DNA of 34,146 nt from Actinomycetota bacterium (GCA_013297625.1 JAAFHT010000016.1:1-34146), one strand, 5' to 3'. Positions 11,417-19,172 are shown, numbered from the stretch's first letter. Made by a program: numbers and translations. Notes: generated by a model from the letters alone, not told the origin.

Positions 11417-11434
11417 GTCTGAAATCACAGACAG
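11415..11434. promoter_or_regulatory. Operator-like inverted repeat between iclR and hutH
   Basis: The perfect dyad CTGTCTG-aaatca-CAGACAG overlaps the end of the proposed iclR -10 and its transcription start, and lies ~52 bp upstream of the hutH ATG on the other strand. An IclR-family dimer binding here could autoregulate and control the hut operon. The binding is inference. Confidence 0.5.
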
Positions 11435-11441
11435 GGGGTGG

Positions 11442-12215
11442 ATGCTCGTGCCCGACGTTCCCGCCGCTCGCGCCGCCCTGCGCATCGTCACCCACCTCGC
11501 GCACCACAATGATCCGGTGCCGGCCTCGACCCTCGCGCGTGAGTTGGAGCTGCCGCGGTCAACCGTCTACCAATTGCTGCGCGTGCTGCAAGACGAGGGC
11601 TTTGTCGTGCACTACCCCGAGGCACGGGCTTACGGCTTGGGGGCTCTCGTCGCTGAGATCGGCGGCTCGGTGTTGAGCGCCAGCCGACTCGCTCGGCTCG
11701 GCGGGCCGCTGCTCGAGCGCCTCGTGCGCGCGGCCCCCGTTCCGGTCGTCGCGCAGTTGGCCGTGCTCGCGGGTAGTGATGTCTCGTATGTCGGCCAGTC
11801 CTCGGCGCCGCGCGCACCGACCACCGTCGTGCGCGTGGGCGTTCGCCTGCCCTCCCACCTCACGGCCACGGGCCGCGCGATGCTCGCCGCACTGCCCCCG
11901 GCGCAAGTGCGCGCGCTCTTCCCCCATCGCGATTCGCTGATCACCCGCCGCGGAGTCGGGCCGCGCACCTTGCCCGAGCTTGACCGCATTCTCGCCAACG
12001 CCCGCGAGGTCGGCGTCGCGAGTGAAGACGGCGACATCACGGCGGACTACGCCTCGGTCGCGGCCACCGCCATCGACCGCACGGGCTACCCGGCCGCGGC
12101 GCTCGGGCTCACCTACCGTGCAGAAGCAGTCAGCGCCGACCAGGTGAGTACCCTGGCCGGCGCTGTGCGTGAAGCGGCAGCTTCCCTTACGGCGCGGCTG
12201 CAGGGTCGGTCGTAG
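11442..12215 (+). CDS. IclR-family transcriptional regulator of the hut cluster
   Basis: This is a 257-residue DNA-binding regulator. The N-terminal winged helix-turn-helix (~1-65) includes STLARELELPRSTVYQLLRVLQDEGFVV. The IclR effector-binding domain follows (PVPVVAQLAVLAGSDVSYVGQS; LPSHLTATGRAMLAALPP; GVASEDGDITADYASVAATAI). The ATG at 11442 has AGGGGG just upstream; the longer track start would run through hutH. It is the only confident plus-strand gene and is divergent from hutH, so it probably senses a histidine-pathway intermediate such as urocanate, which is inference. Its last 121 bp, including the stop, recur exactly at 13175-13295. Confidence 0.9.
   Translation: MLVPDVPAARAALRIVTHLAHHNDPVPASTLARELELPRSTVYQLLRVLQDEGFVVHYPEARAYGLGALVAEIGGSVLSASRLARLGGPLLERLVRAAPVPVVAQLAVLAGSDVSYVGQSSAPRAPTTVVRVGVRLPSHLTATGRAMLAALPPAQVRALFPHRDSLITRRGVGPRTLPELDRILANAREVGVASEDGDITADYASVAATAIDRTGYPAAALGLTYRAEAVSADQVSTLAGAVREAAASLTARLQGRS
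12095..12215 (+). repeat. 121-bp direct repeat, copy 1 (3' end of iclR)
   Basis: This segment is identical, base for base, to 13175-13295, offset by exactly 1080 bp. It ends at the last base of the iclR stop codon; one mismatch (t versus c) follows, then four more matching bases. It forms the left boundary of a ~0.96-kb insert. No transposase or integrase is present. Confidence 0.97.
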
Positions 12216-12315
12216 TCGCCAGCGGTCCGAACAAGGGCGCAAAGGGCGACTGAAGAGGGCCATTCACGGTCGCCGCGACGAACCGTGGGGGCCCATCGCC
12301 GGGGGCGCCCATTCA

Positions 12316-12789
12316 CTACTCACGCGGAAAGCACACGCTCTGTCCATCGAGAGATGCGAAACCGTTAGACCCGACGCTGAACTGAATCGAGAGCCCGTCG
12401 GGCTGAAAGGCGACGACGTCGAACCCAAAATCGCCCGCGTCGCGTTGCTCCGCGCTGAAACCACGACTCTCGAGATGACGTTGCACTGCGTCCGCAGCCT
12501 CCTGGGCGGTAACCGACACAGTGCCCTCGGTGTCGATTTGCCAAGAGCCGCCCGGCTGACCATCAGGCTGAGTGCAGGCACCGGGGACCTGCAGCTGGTC
12601 GTCAGTGGACCATCCCTCCCCGATGATCGCTTGCATTGCCTCGCTCTCAGCGAGCAGGCCAGCCTTTGCCTCCTCTGCGGTCACCATCACGGAACCTCCT
12701 GTCTGCGCGCTCATCGCACAACCCCCAAGTCCCAGGCTCACGGTGATGATCACCACGAGCGCACCTTGTACCCAAAGCCGTCGCTTCAT
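12316..12789 (-). CDS. Predicted lipoprotein, function unknown
   Basis: The 157-residue product starts MKRRLWVQGALVVIITVSLGLGGC, a lipoprotein signal peptide with lipobox LGGC at ~21-24, so the mature protein would be anchored to the outer face of the membrane by Cys24. The rest is a small soluble domain with no motif I can name (WSTDDQLQVPGACTQPDGQPGG; TAQEAADAVQRHLESRGF). I choose the ATG at 12789 over the track start at 12834 because it begins the signal peptide. Its ATG overlaps the upstream hydrolase fragment's stop by 4 nt (ATGA), so the two came as an operon pair. It is inside the repeat-bounded insert and its original promoter is probably lost. Confidence 0.72.
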   Translation of the reverse strand: MKRRLWVQGALVVIITVSLGLGGCAMSAQTGGSVMVTAEEAKAGLLAESEAMQAIIGEGWSTDDQLQVPGACTQPDGQPGGSWQIDTEGTVSVTAQEAADAVQRHLESRGFSAEQRDAGDFGFDVVAFQPDGLSIQFSVGSNGFASLDGQSVCFPRE

Positions 12790-13174
12790 GTCCCTCCTCC
12801 GATTCTCGCGATCTGGTCGAGAGAGTTCGTACATCGATCCAGGTAACCCTGCTTGTCGCCGCTCGACATCGACTCCAGCAGCATGCCGTCGTCGTCGACA
12901 TCCTCGGGAGCGTAGCTCCTCCCGGAGCTGAATCGCTCCGCGCCGAACGTCGTATCCAAGCGATCAAGGTTCCCCGAGGCGAACATTCCGATCGGCGCGA
13001 TGTGGTCCTTGCCCGCCGGCGTGACGAACACCTGTCCCGTGACACGTCGAGATGGGTGACCGAATCGACAAGCTTTGCGACACCCGGTGATCCGAACATC
13101 ACGAAGGCATCAGCGCTTGCCCCCGTCGAGAGAACGTAAGTCGGCATCTGAAAACCATACGAGTGGGCGAGCAT
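12786..13174 (-). pseudogene. 3' fragment of a DUF1023-type alpha/beta hydrolase, frameshifted
   Basis: Two reading frames together give one protein remnant. The upstream frame reads MLAHSYGFQMPTYVLSTGA...FVMFGSPGVAKLVDSVTHLDV; near 13040 the sense moves to another frame, reading GQVFVTPAGKDHIAPIGMFASG...TTFGAERFSSGRSYAPED. The HSYG nucleophile motif and GSPGV segment followed by an acidic residue and a HG/SG region resemble actinobacterial DUF1023 hydrolases. The fragment begins exactly where the 121-bp repeat ends, so everything before the nucleophile elbow (usually most of the protein) is missing. The single frameshift could also be a sequencing error, but the truncation cannot. It was probably translationally coupled to the lipoprotein gene. 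Confidence 0.65.
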
Positions 13175-13295
13175 CGCGGCGCTCGGGCTCACCTACCGTG
13201 CAGAAGCAGTCAGCGCCGACCAGGTGAGTACCCTGGCCGGCGCTGTGCGTGAAGCGGCAGCTTCCCTTACGGCGCGGCTGCAGGGTCGGTCGTAG
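13175..13295 (+). repeat. 121-bp direct repeat, copy 2 (orphan iclR tail)
   Basis: This is an exact second copy of the iclR 3' end (compare 12095-12215), detached from the rest of iclR. Its antisense strand also encodes the last ~9 codons and stop of the neighbouring small 11-mer-repeat gene (13267-13506). This suggests that iclR and that gene were originally convergent and overlapped by ~29 bp before the insertion. Confidence 0.96.
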
Positions 13296-13506
13296 CCGCC
13301 TCAGCTTCGGGCTCGTCGCCGTCGAAGTGATCCTTGATGTCACCCACGACGCCCTGCGCCTTCTCGGCCGCGTCGCCCGCGAACTCCTTTACGTCGCCCG
13401 CGAACTCCTTGGCGTTATCTGCCACGTCTCCCGCGACATCCTTCGCCTTCTCGGCAACGTCGCCCGCGATGTCTTTGGCCTTGTCAACGATGTCGTCGAT
13501 ACCCAC
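13267..13506 (-). CDS. Small 11-residue-repeat helical protein (MT0933/LEA-like)
   Basis: The 79-residue product reads VGIDDIVDKAKDIAGDVAEKAKD... with repeating units such as KAKDIAGDVAE, KAKDVAGDVAD and NAKEFAGDVKE, then an acidic/Ala tail. Such 11-mer amphipathic repeats resemble the small actinobacterial proteins annotated as MT0933-like antitoxins and also LEA-type stress proteins. No toxin partner is next to it, so I would not assign antitoxin function. The start is GTG at 13506, preceded by GGAAGGA; the track start at 13596 lacks this and has unrelated sequence. The C-terminus (ATTDPAAAP) is encoded within the orphan iclR repeat. Confidence 0.7.
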   Translation of the reverse strand: MGIDDIVDKAKDIAGDVAEKAKDVAGDVADNAKEFAGDVKEFAGDAAEKAQGVVGDIKDHFDGDEPEAEAATTDPAAAP

Positions 13507-13608
13507 AGTTGGTCCTTCCTGACGGTCGGGAGCATCCCGCCGCCCCCACCATTGTGGCGAAAGACGCGACCGGGCAGAAGAGCCACCGCGACACACCCAG
13601 CAACAGCA

Positions 13609-13642
13609 AAGCGGGGCCGCACCCGTCGGTGCGACCCCGCTT
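13609..13642 (-). terminator. Intrinsic terminator of tuf / str operon
   Basis: Minus-strand RNA folds as AAGCGGGGUCGCACC-GACG-GGUGCGGCCCCGCUU, a 15-bp stem with one G-U pair and a 4-nt loop, followed by UUUGCUGUUGC. The single plus-strand mismatch (c/a) becomes a wobble pair only on the minus strand, showing which transcript it serves. It lies 18 bp after the tuf stop. Confidence 0.9.
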
Positions 13643-13659
13643 GACAGTGAGTCAGAAGA

Positions 13660-14853
13660 CTACTTGAGGATCTTCGTGACCGTGCCGGCGCCAACGGTGC
13701 GGCCACCCTCACGGATGGCGAAGCCGAGGCCCTCTTCCATGGCGATGGGCTGGATCAGCTCAACGACCATGTCGGTGGTGTCGCCGGGCATGACCATCTC
13801 GGTGCCCTCGGGCAGCGAGATGACGCCGGTGACGTCGGTGGTGCGGAAGTAGAACTGCGGGCGGTAGTTCGTGTAGAACGGGTTGTGACGGCCACCCTCG
13901 TCCTTCGAGAGGATGTACGCGGTGCCCTCGAAGTTCGTGTGCGGCATGACCGAACCCGGCTTGACGACAACCTGGCCGCGCTCGACGTCTTCGCGCTTGG
14001 TGCCGCGAAGGAGCAGACCACAGTTCTCGCCGGCCCAGGCCTCGTCGAGCTGCTTGTGGAACATCTCGATACCCGTGACGATGGTCTTCTGCGTCGGACG
14101 GATGCCGACGATCTCGACCTCGGAGTTGATCGCGAGGGTGCCGCGCTCGGCGCGACCCGTCACAACCGTGCCACGGCCGGTGATCGTGAAGACGTCCTCG
14201 ATGGGCATGAGGAACGGCTTGTCCTTGTCGCGCACCGGGTCCGGCACCGACTCGTCGACGGCGTCCATGAGGTCGAGGATGGACTGCGTCCACTTCTCGT
14301 CACCCTCGAGAGCCTTGAGGCCCGAGACGCGCACAACGGGAGCGTTGTCGCCGTCGAAGCCCTGGCTCGAGAGCAGCTCGCGAACCTCGATCTCGACGAG
14401 CTCGAGGATCTCTTCGTCGTCGACCATGTCGCTCTTGTTGAGGGCGACGAGCAGGTAGGGCACGCCGACCTGCTTGGCGAGGAGCACGTGCTCACGCGTC
14501 TGAGCCATCGGGCCGTCGGTCGCCGCAACCACGAGGATCGCGCCGTCCATCTGAGCAGCACCGGTGATCATGTTCTTGATGTAGTCAGCGTGGCCCGGGG
14601 CGTCGACGTGCGCGTAGTGGCGCTTCGGCGTCTCGTACTCAACGTGCGAGATGTTGATGGTGATACCGCGCTGACGCTCTTCGGGAGCCGAGTCGATCGA
14701 CGCGAAGTCGCGCTGAACGTTGGTCGCCGACGGGAACTTGTCGGCAAGCACCTTCGAGATGGCAGCGGTGAGCGTGGTCTTGCCGTGGTCGACGTGACCG
14801 ATGGTTCCGATGTTGACGTGCGGCTTGCTCCGCTCGAACTTGGCCTTAGCCAC
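13660..14853 (-). CDS. tuf: Elongation factor Tu
   Basis: EF-Tu is the GTPase that delivers aminoacyl-tRNA to the ribosome. The 397-residue product has G1 GHVDHGKT (19-26), G3 DAPGHADY, G4 NKSD, and the C-terminal beta-barrel ending [16 protein letters not shown]. The start codon is GTG, preceded by a strong GAGGAGG. It is the last gene of the str operon, 105 bp after fusA, and is followed by a strong terminator. Confidence 0.99.
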   Translation of the reverse strand: MAKAKFERSKPHVNIGTIGHVDHGKTTLTAAISKVLADKFPSATNVQRDFASIDSAPEERQRGITINISHVEYETPKRHYAHVDAPGHADYIKNMITGAAQMDGAILVVAATDGPMAQTREHVLLAKQVGVPYLLVALNKSDMVDDEEILELVEIEVRELLSSQGFDGDNAPVVRVSGLKALEGDEKWTQSILDLMDAVDESVPDPVRDKDKPFLMPIEDVFTITGRGTVVTGRAERGTLAINSEVEIVGIRPTQKTIVTGIEMFHKQLDEAWAGENCGLLLRGTKREDVERGQVVVKPGSVMPHTNFEGTAYILSKDEGGRHNPFYTNYRPQFYFRTTDVTGVISLPEGTEMVMPGDTTDMVVELIQPIAMEEGLGFAIREGGRTVGAGTVTKILK

Positions 14854-14858
14854 TGTGG

Positions 14859-14872
14859 GTCCTCCTCAGGAC
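14859..14872 (-). other. Small hairpin over the tuf Shine-Dalgarno sequence
   Basis: On the minus strand GTCCT-GAGG-AGGAC can form a 5-bp stem with a 4-nt loop. The Shine-Dalgarno GAGGAGG lies in the loop and 3' arm. It may tune EF-Tu translation; the stem is short, so this is tentative. Confidence 0.3.
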
Positions 14873-14929
14873 TTGGTGCTCAGCATCCGGTGAGACGCCG
14901 CGCGGTTTGGTGTGTATGTATCGTACTCA

Positions 14930-14968
14930 GGCTCGGCGAGCCCTCGCAGGTCGGGCGATTACTCGCCC
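14930..14968 (-). other. Paired hairpins at the fusA stop / fusA-tuf junction
   Basis: Two short dyads follow each other: GGGCGA-gtaa-TCGCCC spans the fusA stop codon (14953-14968), and GGCTC-gcc-GAGCC lies just after (14930-14942). They could attenuate, protect or mark a processing site between fusA and tuf. A weak TACGAT -10-like element follows without a convincing -35. Confidence 0.35.
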
Positions 14969-17073
14969 TTGTTCTTCTGGACGATCTCGTCGGCGACGGC
15001 CTTCGGGACCTCCGCGTAGCTGTCGAACGACATCGAGTAGACGGCGCGCCCGGAGGTCTTCGACCGAAGGTCTCCGACGTACCCGAACATTTCAGACAGC
15101 GGCACGAGGGCGCGGACAACCTTCACGCCCGTCGCGTCGTCCATCGACTGGATCTGACCACGACGAGAGTTCAGGTCGCCGATGACGTCGCCCATGTACT
15201 CCTCGGGGGTGCGCACCTCGACCGCCATGAGCGGCTCGAGAAGCACGGGGTTCGCCTTGCGCGCGGCCTCCTTGAAGGCCATCGAGCCGGCGATCTTGAA
15301 CGCCATTTCTGACGAGTCAACGTCGTGCGAGGCGCCATCGATGAGCGTCGCCTTGACGCCCACCGTCGGGAAGCCCGCGAGCACGCCGACCTGCATGGCG
15401 TCTTGGATGCCCGCGTCGACCGAAGGGATGTACTCGCGCGGAACGCGACCACCCGTGACAGCGTTGACGAACTCGTAGCTCGTCTCGGGAGTCACCTCAA
15501 GCGGCTCGAGGCTGATCTGGATCTTGGCGAACTGACCCGAACCACCCGTCTGCTTCTTGTGGGTGTAGTCGTACTTCTCGATCGTCTTCTTGATCGTCTC
15601 GCGGTAGGCCACCTGGGGCTTGCCGACGTTGGCCTCGACGTTGAACTCGCGCTTCATGCGGTCAACCAAGATGTCGAGGTGCAACTCGCCCATGCCCTTG
15701 ATAACGGTCTGACCGGTTTCGATGTTCTGCTCGGTGCGGAACGTCGGGTCTTCTTCGGCGAGCTTCTGGATGGCCGTTCCGAGCTTCTCCTGGTCGGCCT
15801 TGGTCTTCGGCTCGATGGCCACCTCGATCACGGGCTCGGGGAAGGTCATCGACTCGAGCACGACCGGGTTGTTCGGGTCGCACAGCGTGTCACCCGTGGT
15901 CGTGTCTTTCAGACCGATGACCGCGTAAATGTGGCCAGCGGTGACCGAGTCGACCGGGTTCTCTTTGTTGGCGTGCATCTGGAAGATCTTGCCGATGCGC
16001 TCTTTCTTGCCCTTCGTCGAGTTGACGATCTGGGCGCCCGACTCGATCGATCCCGAGTAGACGCGCACGTAGGTCAAGCGGCCAAAGAAGGGGTGCACCG
16101 CAACCTTGAACGCGAGCGCAGCGAAGGGCTCTTTCGCGTCAGGCTTGCGAATGATCTCTTTCTCTTCGTCACGCGGGTCGTGCGCAACCGTGGCCGGAAC
16201 ATCCAGCGGGCTCGGCAGGTAGTCAACGACAGCGTCGAGCATGGGCTGCACGCCGCGGTTCTTGAACGCCGAGCCACACAGCACCGGGTAGATCTCGCTG
16301 TTGACGGTGAGCTTGCGAATCGCGGCCTTAATCTCGGCAACGGTCAGCTCTTCGCCACCGAAGTACTTCTCCATGAGCGCATCGTCGGTCTCAGCGACCG
16401 TCTCGAGCAACGTGGTGCGGTACTCGTTGGCCTTGTCGACGAGGTCGGCCGGAATGGGCTCGATGTCGTACTTTGCACCCATCTCAACGTCACCCTTGGC
16501 GTCGCCGCGCCACGTGAGGGCGCGCATCTCGACGAGGTCGACAACACCCTCGAAGGTGTTCTCAAAACCGATGGGCAGCTGAATGACGAGCGGCTTGGCG
16601 CCGAGGCGCTTCACGATCGTGTCAACGGTGAAGTAGAAGTCAGCGCCGAGCTTGTCCATCTTGTTGACGAAGCAAATGCGCGGCACGTCGTACTTGTCGG
16701 CCTGACGCCACACGGTCTCTGACTGGGGCTCAACGCCCTCTTTGCCATCGAAGACCGCAACGGCACCGTCGAGCACGCGAAGCGAGCGCTCGACCTCGAC
16801 CGTGAAGTCGACGTGGCCGGGGGTGTCGATGATGTTGATCTGGTGCTTGTTCCAGAAACACGTGGTGGCAGCCGACGTGATCGTGATGCCGCGCTCTTGC
16901 TCCTGCGCCATCCAGTCCATCGTGGCAGCGCCGTCGTGAACCTCACCGATCTTGTGCGTGATGCCCGTGTAGAACAGGATGCGCTCGGTCGTGGTGGTCT
17001 TGCCGGCGTCGATGTGCGCCATGATGCCGATGTTGCGGACCTTGTTGAGGTCGGTGAGCACGTCCTGTGCCAC
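14959..17073 (-). CDS. fusA: Elongation factor G
   Basis: EF-G is the GTPase driving ribosomal translocation and, with RRF, recycling. The 704-residue product has G1 AHIDAGKT (19-26), G3 DTPGHVDF, G4 NKMD, and domains II-V including [18 protein letters not shown] and the C-terminal [30 protein letters not shown]. It starts with GTG, with AAGGA upstream. The gap to rpsG is 160 bp and contains a large hairpin; the gap to tuf is 105 bp. It has the standard length. Confidence 0.99.
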   Translation of the reverse strand: MAQDVLTDLNKVRNIGIMAHIDAGKTTTTERILFYTGITHKIGEVHDGAATMDWMAQEQERGITITSAATTCFWNKHQINIIDTPGHVDFTVEVERSLRVLDGAVAVFDGKEGVEPQSETVWRQADKYDVPRICFVNKMDKLGADFYFTVDTIVKRLGAKPLVIQLPIGFENTFEGVVDLVEMRALTWRGDAKGDVEMGAKYDIEPIPADLVDKANEYRTTLLETVAETDDALMEKYFGGEELTVAEIKAAIRKLTVNSEIYPVLCGSAFKNRGVQPMLDAVVDYLPSPLDVPATVAHDPRDEEKEIIRKPDAKEPFAALAFKVAVHPFFGRLTYVRVYSGSIESGAQIVNSTKGKKERIGKIFQMHANKENPVDSVTAGHIYAVIGLKDTTTGDTLCDPNNPVVLESMTFPEPVIEVAIEPKTKADQEKLGTAIQKLAEEDPTFRTEQNIETGQTVIKGMGELHLDILVDRMKREFNVEANVGKPQVAYRETIKKTIEKYDYTHKKQTGGSGQFAKIQISLEPLEVTPETSYEFVNAVTGGRVPREYIPSVDAGIQDAMQVGVLAGFPTVGVKATLIDGASHDVDSSEMAFKIAGSMAFKEAARKANPVLLEPLMAVEVRTPEEYMGDVIGDLNSRRGQIQSMDDATGVKVVRALVPLSEMFGYVGDLRSKTSGRAVYSMSFDSYAEVPKAVADEIVQKNKGE

Positions 17074-17152
17074 AGCGGTGTCCTTACGTTAGGGAGCGAA
17101 ATGTGTGTCTTGGCTGCCGGATGGTGTCGGCCCGGGACGGGCCGCCACCGGC

Positions 17153-17194
17153 CTGCGCAGCGGGGGCCAGAAATGGCCCCCGCCTCATGCGCAG
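17153..17194 (-). other. Large hairpin between rpsG and fusA
   Basis: The inner stem is perfect: gcgggggcca-gaaa-tggcccccgc (10 bp, 17160-17183). An outer 7-bp stem ctgcgca/tgcgcag continues it after a 4-nt bulge on one side. There is no U-run. Since fusA and tuf must still be transcribed, this is more likely a partial attenuator, processing or translational control element than a full terminator. Confidence 0.6.
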
Positions 17195-17233
17195 TCCGGC
17201 CTTCGAACGCACTGCCGCTGGGAAGCCGAAGGC

Positions 17234-17704
17234 TTACCAGCGGTAGTGCGCGAAGGCCTTGTTGCTCTCGGCCATCTTGTGCGTGTCTTCGCGACGCTTC
17301 ACGGCGGCACCCAGGCCGTTGGATGCGTCGAGAATCTCGTTCATGAGGCGCTCGGTCATGGTCTTCTCGCGACGCGCCTTGGCGTAGCTCGTCAGCCAAC
17401 GCAGCGCGAGGGTGTTCGCGCGGTGCGGCTTGACCTCAACCGGAACCTGGTAGGTCGAGCCACCGACACGACGCGACCGCACCTCGAGGGTGGGGCGCAC
17501 GTTGTCGAGGGCCTTCTTGAGCGTGGCAACAGCGTCTTGGCCGTTCTTGGCAGCGACGCCTTCGAGTGCACCGTAGACGATGCGCTCGGCGAGGCCCTTT
17601 TTGCCATCGAGCAAGATCTTGTTGACGAGCTGGCTCACGATCGGAGCGCCGTAAACCGGGTCGGCAACGACGGGGCGCTTGGGTGCTGGTCCTTTACGAG
17701 GCAT
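17234..17704 (-). CDS. rpsG: 30S ribosomal protein S7
   Basis: S7 initiates assembly of the 16S rRNA 3' domain and contacts E-site tRNA. The 156-residue product begins [36 protein letters not shown] and includes [16 protein letters not shown] and the C-terminal NKAFAHYRW, all typical of actinobacterial S7. Its ATG overlaps the end of rpsL by one base (stop TAA at 17706-17704, start at 17704). Confidence 0.98.
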   Translation of the reverse strand: MPRKGPAPKRPVVADPVYGAPIVSQLVNKILLDGKKGLAERIVYGALEGVAAKNGQDAVATLKKALDNVRPTLEVRSRRVGGSTYQVPVEVKPHRANTLALRWLTSYAKARREKTMTERLMNEILDASNGLGAAVKRREDTHKMAESNKAFAHYRW

Positions 17705-18078
17705 TACTTCTTGTCCATCTTCGCTCCGTAGCGGCTACGCGCTTGCTTCCGGTTCTTGACCGCCTGGGTGTCGAGCGCGCCGCGCACAATCTTGTAGCGC
17801 ACACCGGGCAGGTCTTTCACACGACCGCCACGCACGAGCACCATCGAGTGCTCCTGCAGGTTGTGGCCCTCGCCGGGAATGTAGGCGGTGACCTCAGTGC
17901 CGTTGCTGAGCTTGACGCGAGCGACCTTGCGCAGAGCCGAGTTCGGCTTCTTGGGGGTCGTCGTGTAAACGCGCGTGCACACGCCGCGCTGCTGGGGGTT
18001 GGCCTTGAGGGCCGGTGCCTTGGTCTTGGAGACCTTCGGCGTGCGGCCCTTGCGGACCAGCTGCTGAATAGTGGGCAA
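17704..18078 (-). CDS. rpsL: 30S ribosomal protein S12
   Basis: S12 sits at the decoding centre and controls accuracy. The track ORF begins at 18102, but the family start (M)[14 protein letters not shown] corresponds to a TTG at 18078, with AAGGAG 5 nt upstream, giving the standard 124 residues. Lys43 (TTPKKPNS) and Lys88 (GGRVKDLPG), the classical sites of streptomycin-resistance changes, are both the wild-type lysines. It is the first gene of the str operon, after a ~250-nt leader. Confidence 0.97.
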   Translation of the reverse strand: MPTIQQLVRKGRTPKVSKTKAPALKANPQQRGVCTRVYTTTPKKPNSALRKVARVKLSNGTEVTAYIPGEGHNLQEHSMVLVRGGRVKDLPGVRYKIVRGALDTQAVKNRKQARSRYGAKMDKK

Positions 18079-18336
18079 AAGTGCTCCTTGTGAATGCTGC
18101 ACGGTGACAGCGGTTGCGGTTGGATGTCCCCGCTCGAAGCTTGCGCCTCGACCGGGCTCACGCGAATCCGACGATTTCGCCGAGCAAGCTCAACGACGAC
18201 GAATATGCCGTGGGGGTGTCGGCTCACCCGCCGAAGCGAGAGAAAACCCAGTGACCCTCTGTGCGAACTCGAGCTGCGACTGGGGCTCCGCTTTCGCGGC
18301 ACACCACAGACGCGTGCCTAAGCACACACCTGCCCA

Positions 18337-18365
18337 AGAATAGACCTCGCGCGCGACGCGGTCAA
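18337..18365 (-). promoter_or_regulatory. str operon promoter (rpsL-rpsG-fusA-tuf)
   Basis: On the minus strand TTGACC (18365-18360), a 17-bp spacer and TATTCT (18342-18337) make a near-consensus primary-sigma promoter, the clearest in the window. The -35 overlaps the stop codon of the upstream membrane-protein gene. It implies a leader of roughly 250 nt before the rpsL TTG; I see no convincing gene in that leader. Confidence 0.8.
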
Positions 18366-19084
18366 ACGGCGGTGGTGCCGCCCACGGTTGCGCGGTGCTC
18401 GGCGAGCTCGCGCTCATAGCTCGCCCGCGCCTCGACGTTGCGCGCTCGGGCAGTGCGGCCTCGACGCGAAACGATTCCGCCGACCCAAATGGGAACTTCG
18501 CGCGCAGCGATCGCGGCGGCGAACCCGAGCGGGTTGGTGAGTTGCTGAACCACGATCGCGGAGACCTCGGCGGCCGAGCCGCCGACAGCGCCCGCCGCGA
18601 TGATGGCCGCGCCGACGAAGCCGACCCACACCACGACGGCGACGATGAATCCGCCCAGAACGTGCGCCCACCATCCGGCGCGGTTCACGATCACGACGAG
18701 TAGCAGGTACGACAAGAAGAACACGATGACCGGAAGCCAGTAGGCCGGCGCCGAGAGCGACGACACAACCTCTTGCAGCGAAATGCCACGAACAGCGATC
18801 GCGATGACGGCCACGAGGGCCGCGTAGACCGCGGCGAAGACTCCCGTGCTGAACACAGCAACCAGCGCGCCCACCCCGCGCGCACCACGCTTCTTCGGGG
18901 GCTGCGGAGCGGTGACGAAAACGACCGTCGGCTGAGCAGACTCGGCCGCAGCGCCCGCCGGCGCGCTCGCATCTGCTTCGGGAGCCGGGCTTGGCTCGGC
19001 GGCCGCCCGGTCGTCGACCGGTGTCTGTGTCACGTTCTTTGAAGTCGGTTCGGGAACTGACTCGGGTGCAGATGATGTGGCCAT
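18362..19084 (-). CDS. Membrane protein of unknown function with disordered N-terminus
   Basis: I do not recognise a family. The 240-residue product starts at the ATG at 19084 (MATSSAPESVPEPTSK), preceded by GAAAGGA; the track start at 19099 would sit on this site. Residues 1-65 are Pro/Ala/Glu-rich and probably disordered. Hydrophobic segments follow at ~73-100, ~112-136 and ~138-172 (the last long enough for one or two helices). A basic tail ends the protein (SRRGRTARARNVEARASYERELAEH). It lies between the pilus operon and the str promoter in the same direction, so it could be an accessory gene of either unit or independent. A TAGGGT -10-like element at ~19120 has no good -35. Confidence 0.65.
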   Translation of the reverse strand: MATSSAPESVPEPTSKNVTQTPVDDRAAAEPSPAPEADASAPAGAAAESAQPTVVFVTAPQPPKKRGARGVGALVAVFSTGVFAAVYAALVAVIAIAVRGISLQEVVSSLSAPAYWLPVIVFFLSYLLLVVIVNRAGWWAHVLGGFIVAVVVWVGFVGAAIIAAGAVGGSAAEVSAIVVQQLTNPLGFAAAIAAREVPIWVGGIVSRRGRTARARNVEARASYERELAEHRATVGGTTAV

Positions 19085-19138
19085 GACGCGTCCTTTCACC
19101 GGGAATGCGAACGCGCCACCCTACCAAGGTGCGGTTTC

Positions 19139-19161
19139 GGGATGCCCATCGCGGGCATCCC
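19139..19161 (-). terminator. Hairpin at the end of the pilus operon
   Basis: GGGATGCCC-5 nt-GGGCATCCC forms a perfect 9-bp stem 11 bp after the pilO stop. On the minus strand it is followed by GAAACC, not a U-run. The position suggests termination of the pil transcript. Confidence 0.65.
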
Positions 19162-19172
19162 AAAACCTCCAC

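Larger units (their letters stand above)
12216..13174. mobile_element. Repeat-bounded inserted segment, mechanism unknown
   Basis: This ~959-bp segment sits between two perfect 121-bp direct repeats of the iclR 3' end. It holds a lipoprotein gene and the 3' part of a frameshifted DUF1023-type hydrolase gene, cut off exactly at the right repeat. The structure is what one expects if a DNA circle carrying the iclR tail recombined into the iclR end, or if a duplication was followed by rearrangement. I call it mobile-element-like only in that sense; no recombinase, terminal inverted repeats or attachment core is visible. About 100 bp at its left end (12216-12315) hold no recognisable gene. Confidence 0.5.

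Noticed and set aside
11559-12263. Similar minus-strand ORF products at 11559-12263 and 13110-13343 (shared LQPRRKGSCRFTHSAGQG)
   Set aside because: They are not a duplicated gene; the shared peptide is the antisense translation of the 121-bp iclR-tail repeat, reported as such.
12216-13174. Insertion sequence or integron-like element
   Set aside because: No transposase, integrase or terminal inverted repeats are present, and the flanking direct repeat (121 bp) is far longer than a target-site duplication.
12647-13192. 181-codon ORF as an intact gene
   Set aside because: Only its first ~44 codons make sense (hydrolase-like); after the frameshift it is Arg/Ser-rich shadow sequence over the lipoprotein gene. 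It is treated as part of the pseudogene.
17817-18302. 161-codon minus-strand ORF across the rpsL leader
   Set aside because: It runs out of frame into rpsL, has Arg/Ser-rich shadow composition and no good ribosome-binding site.
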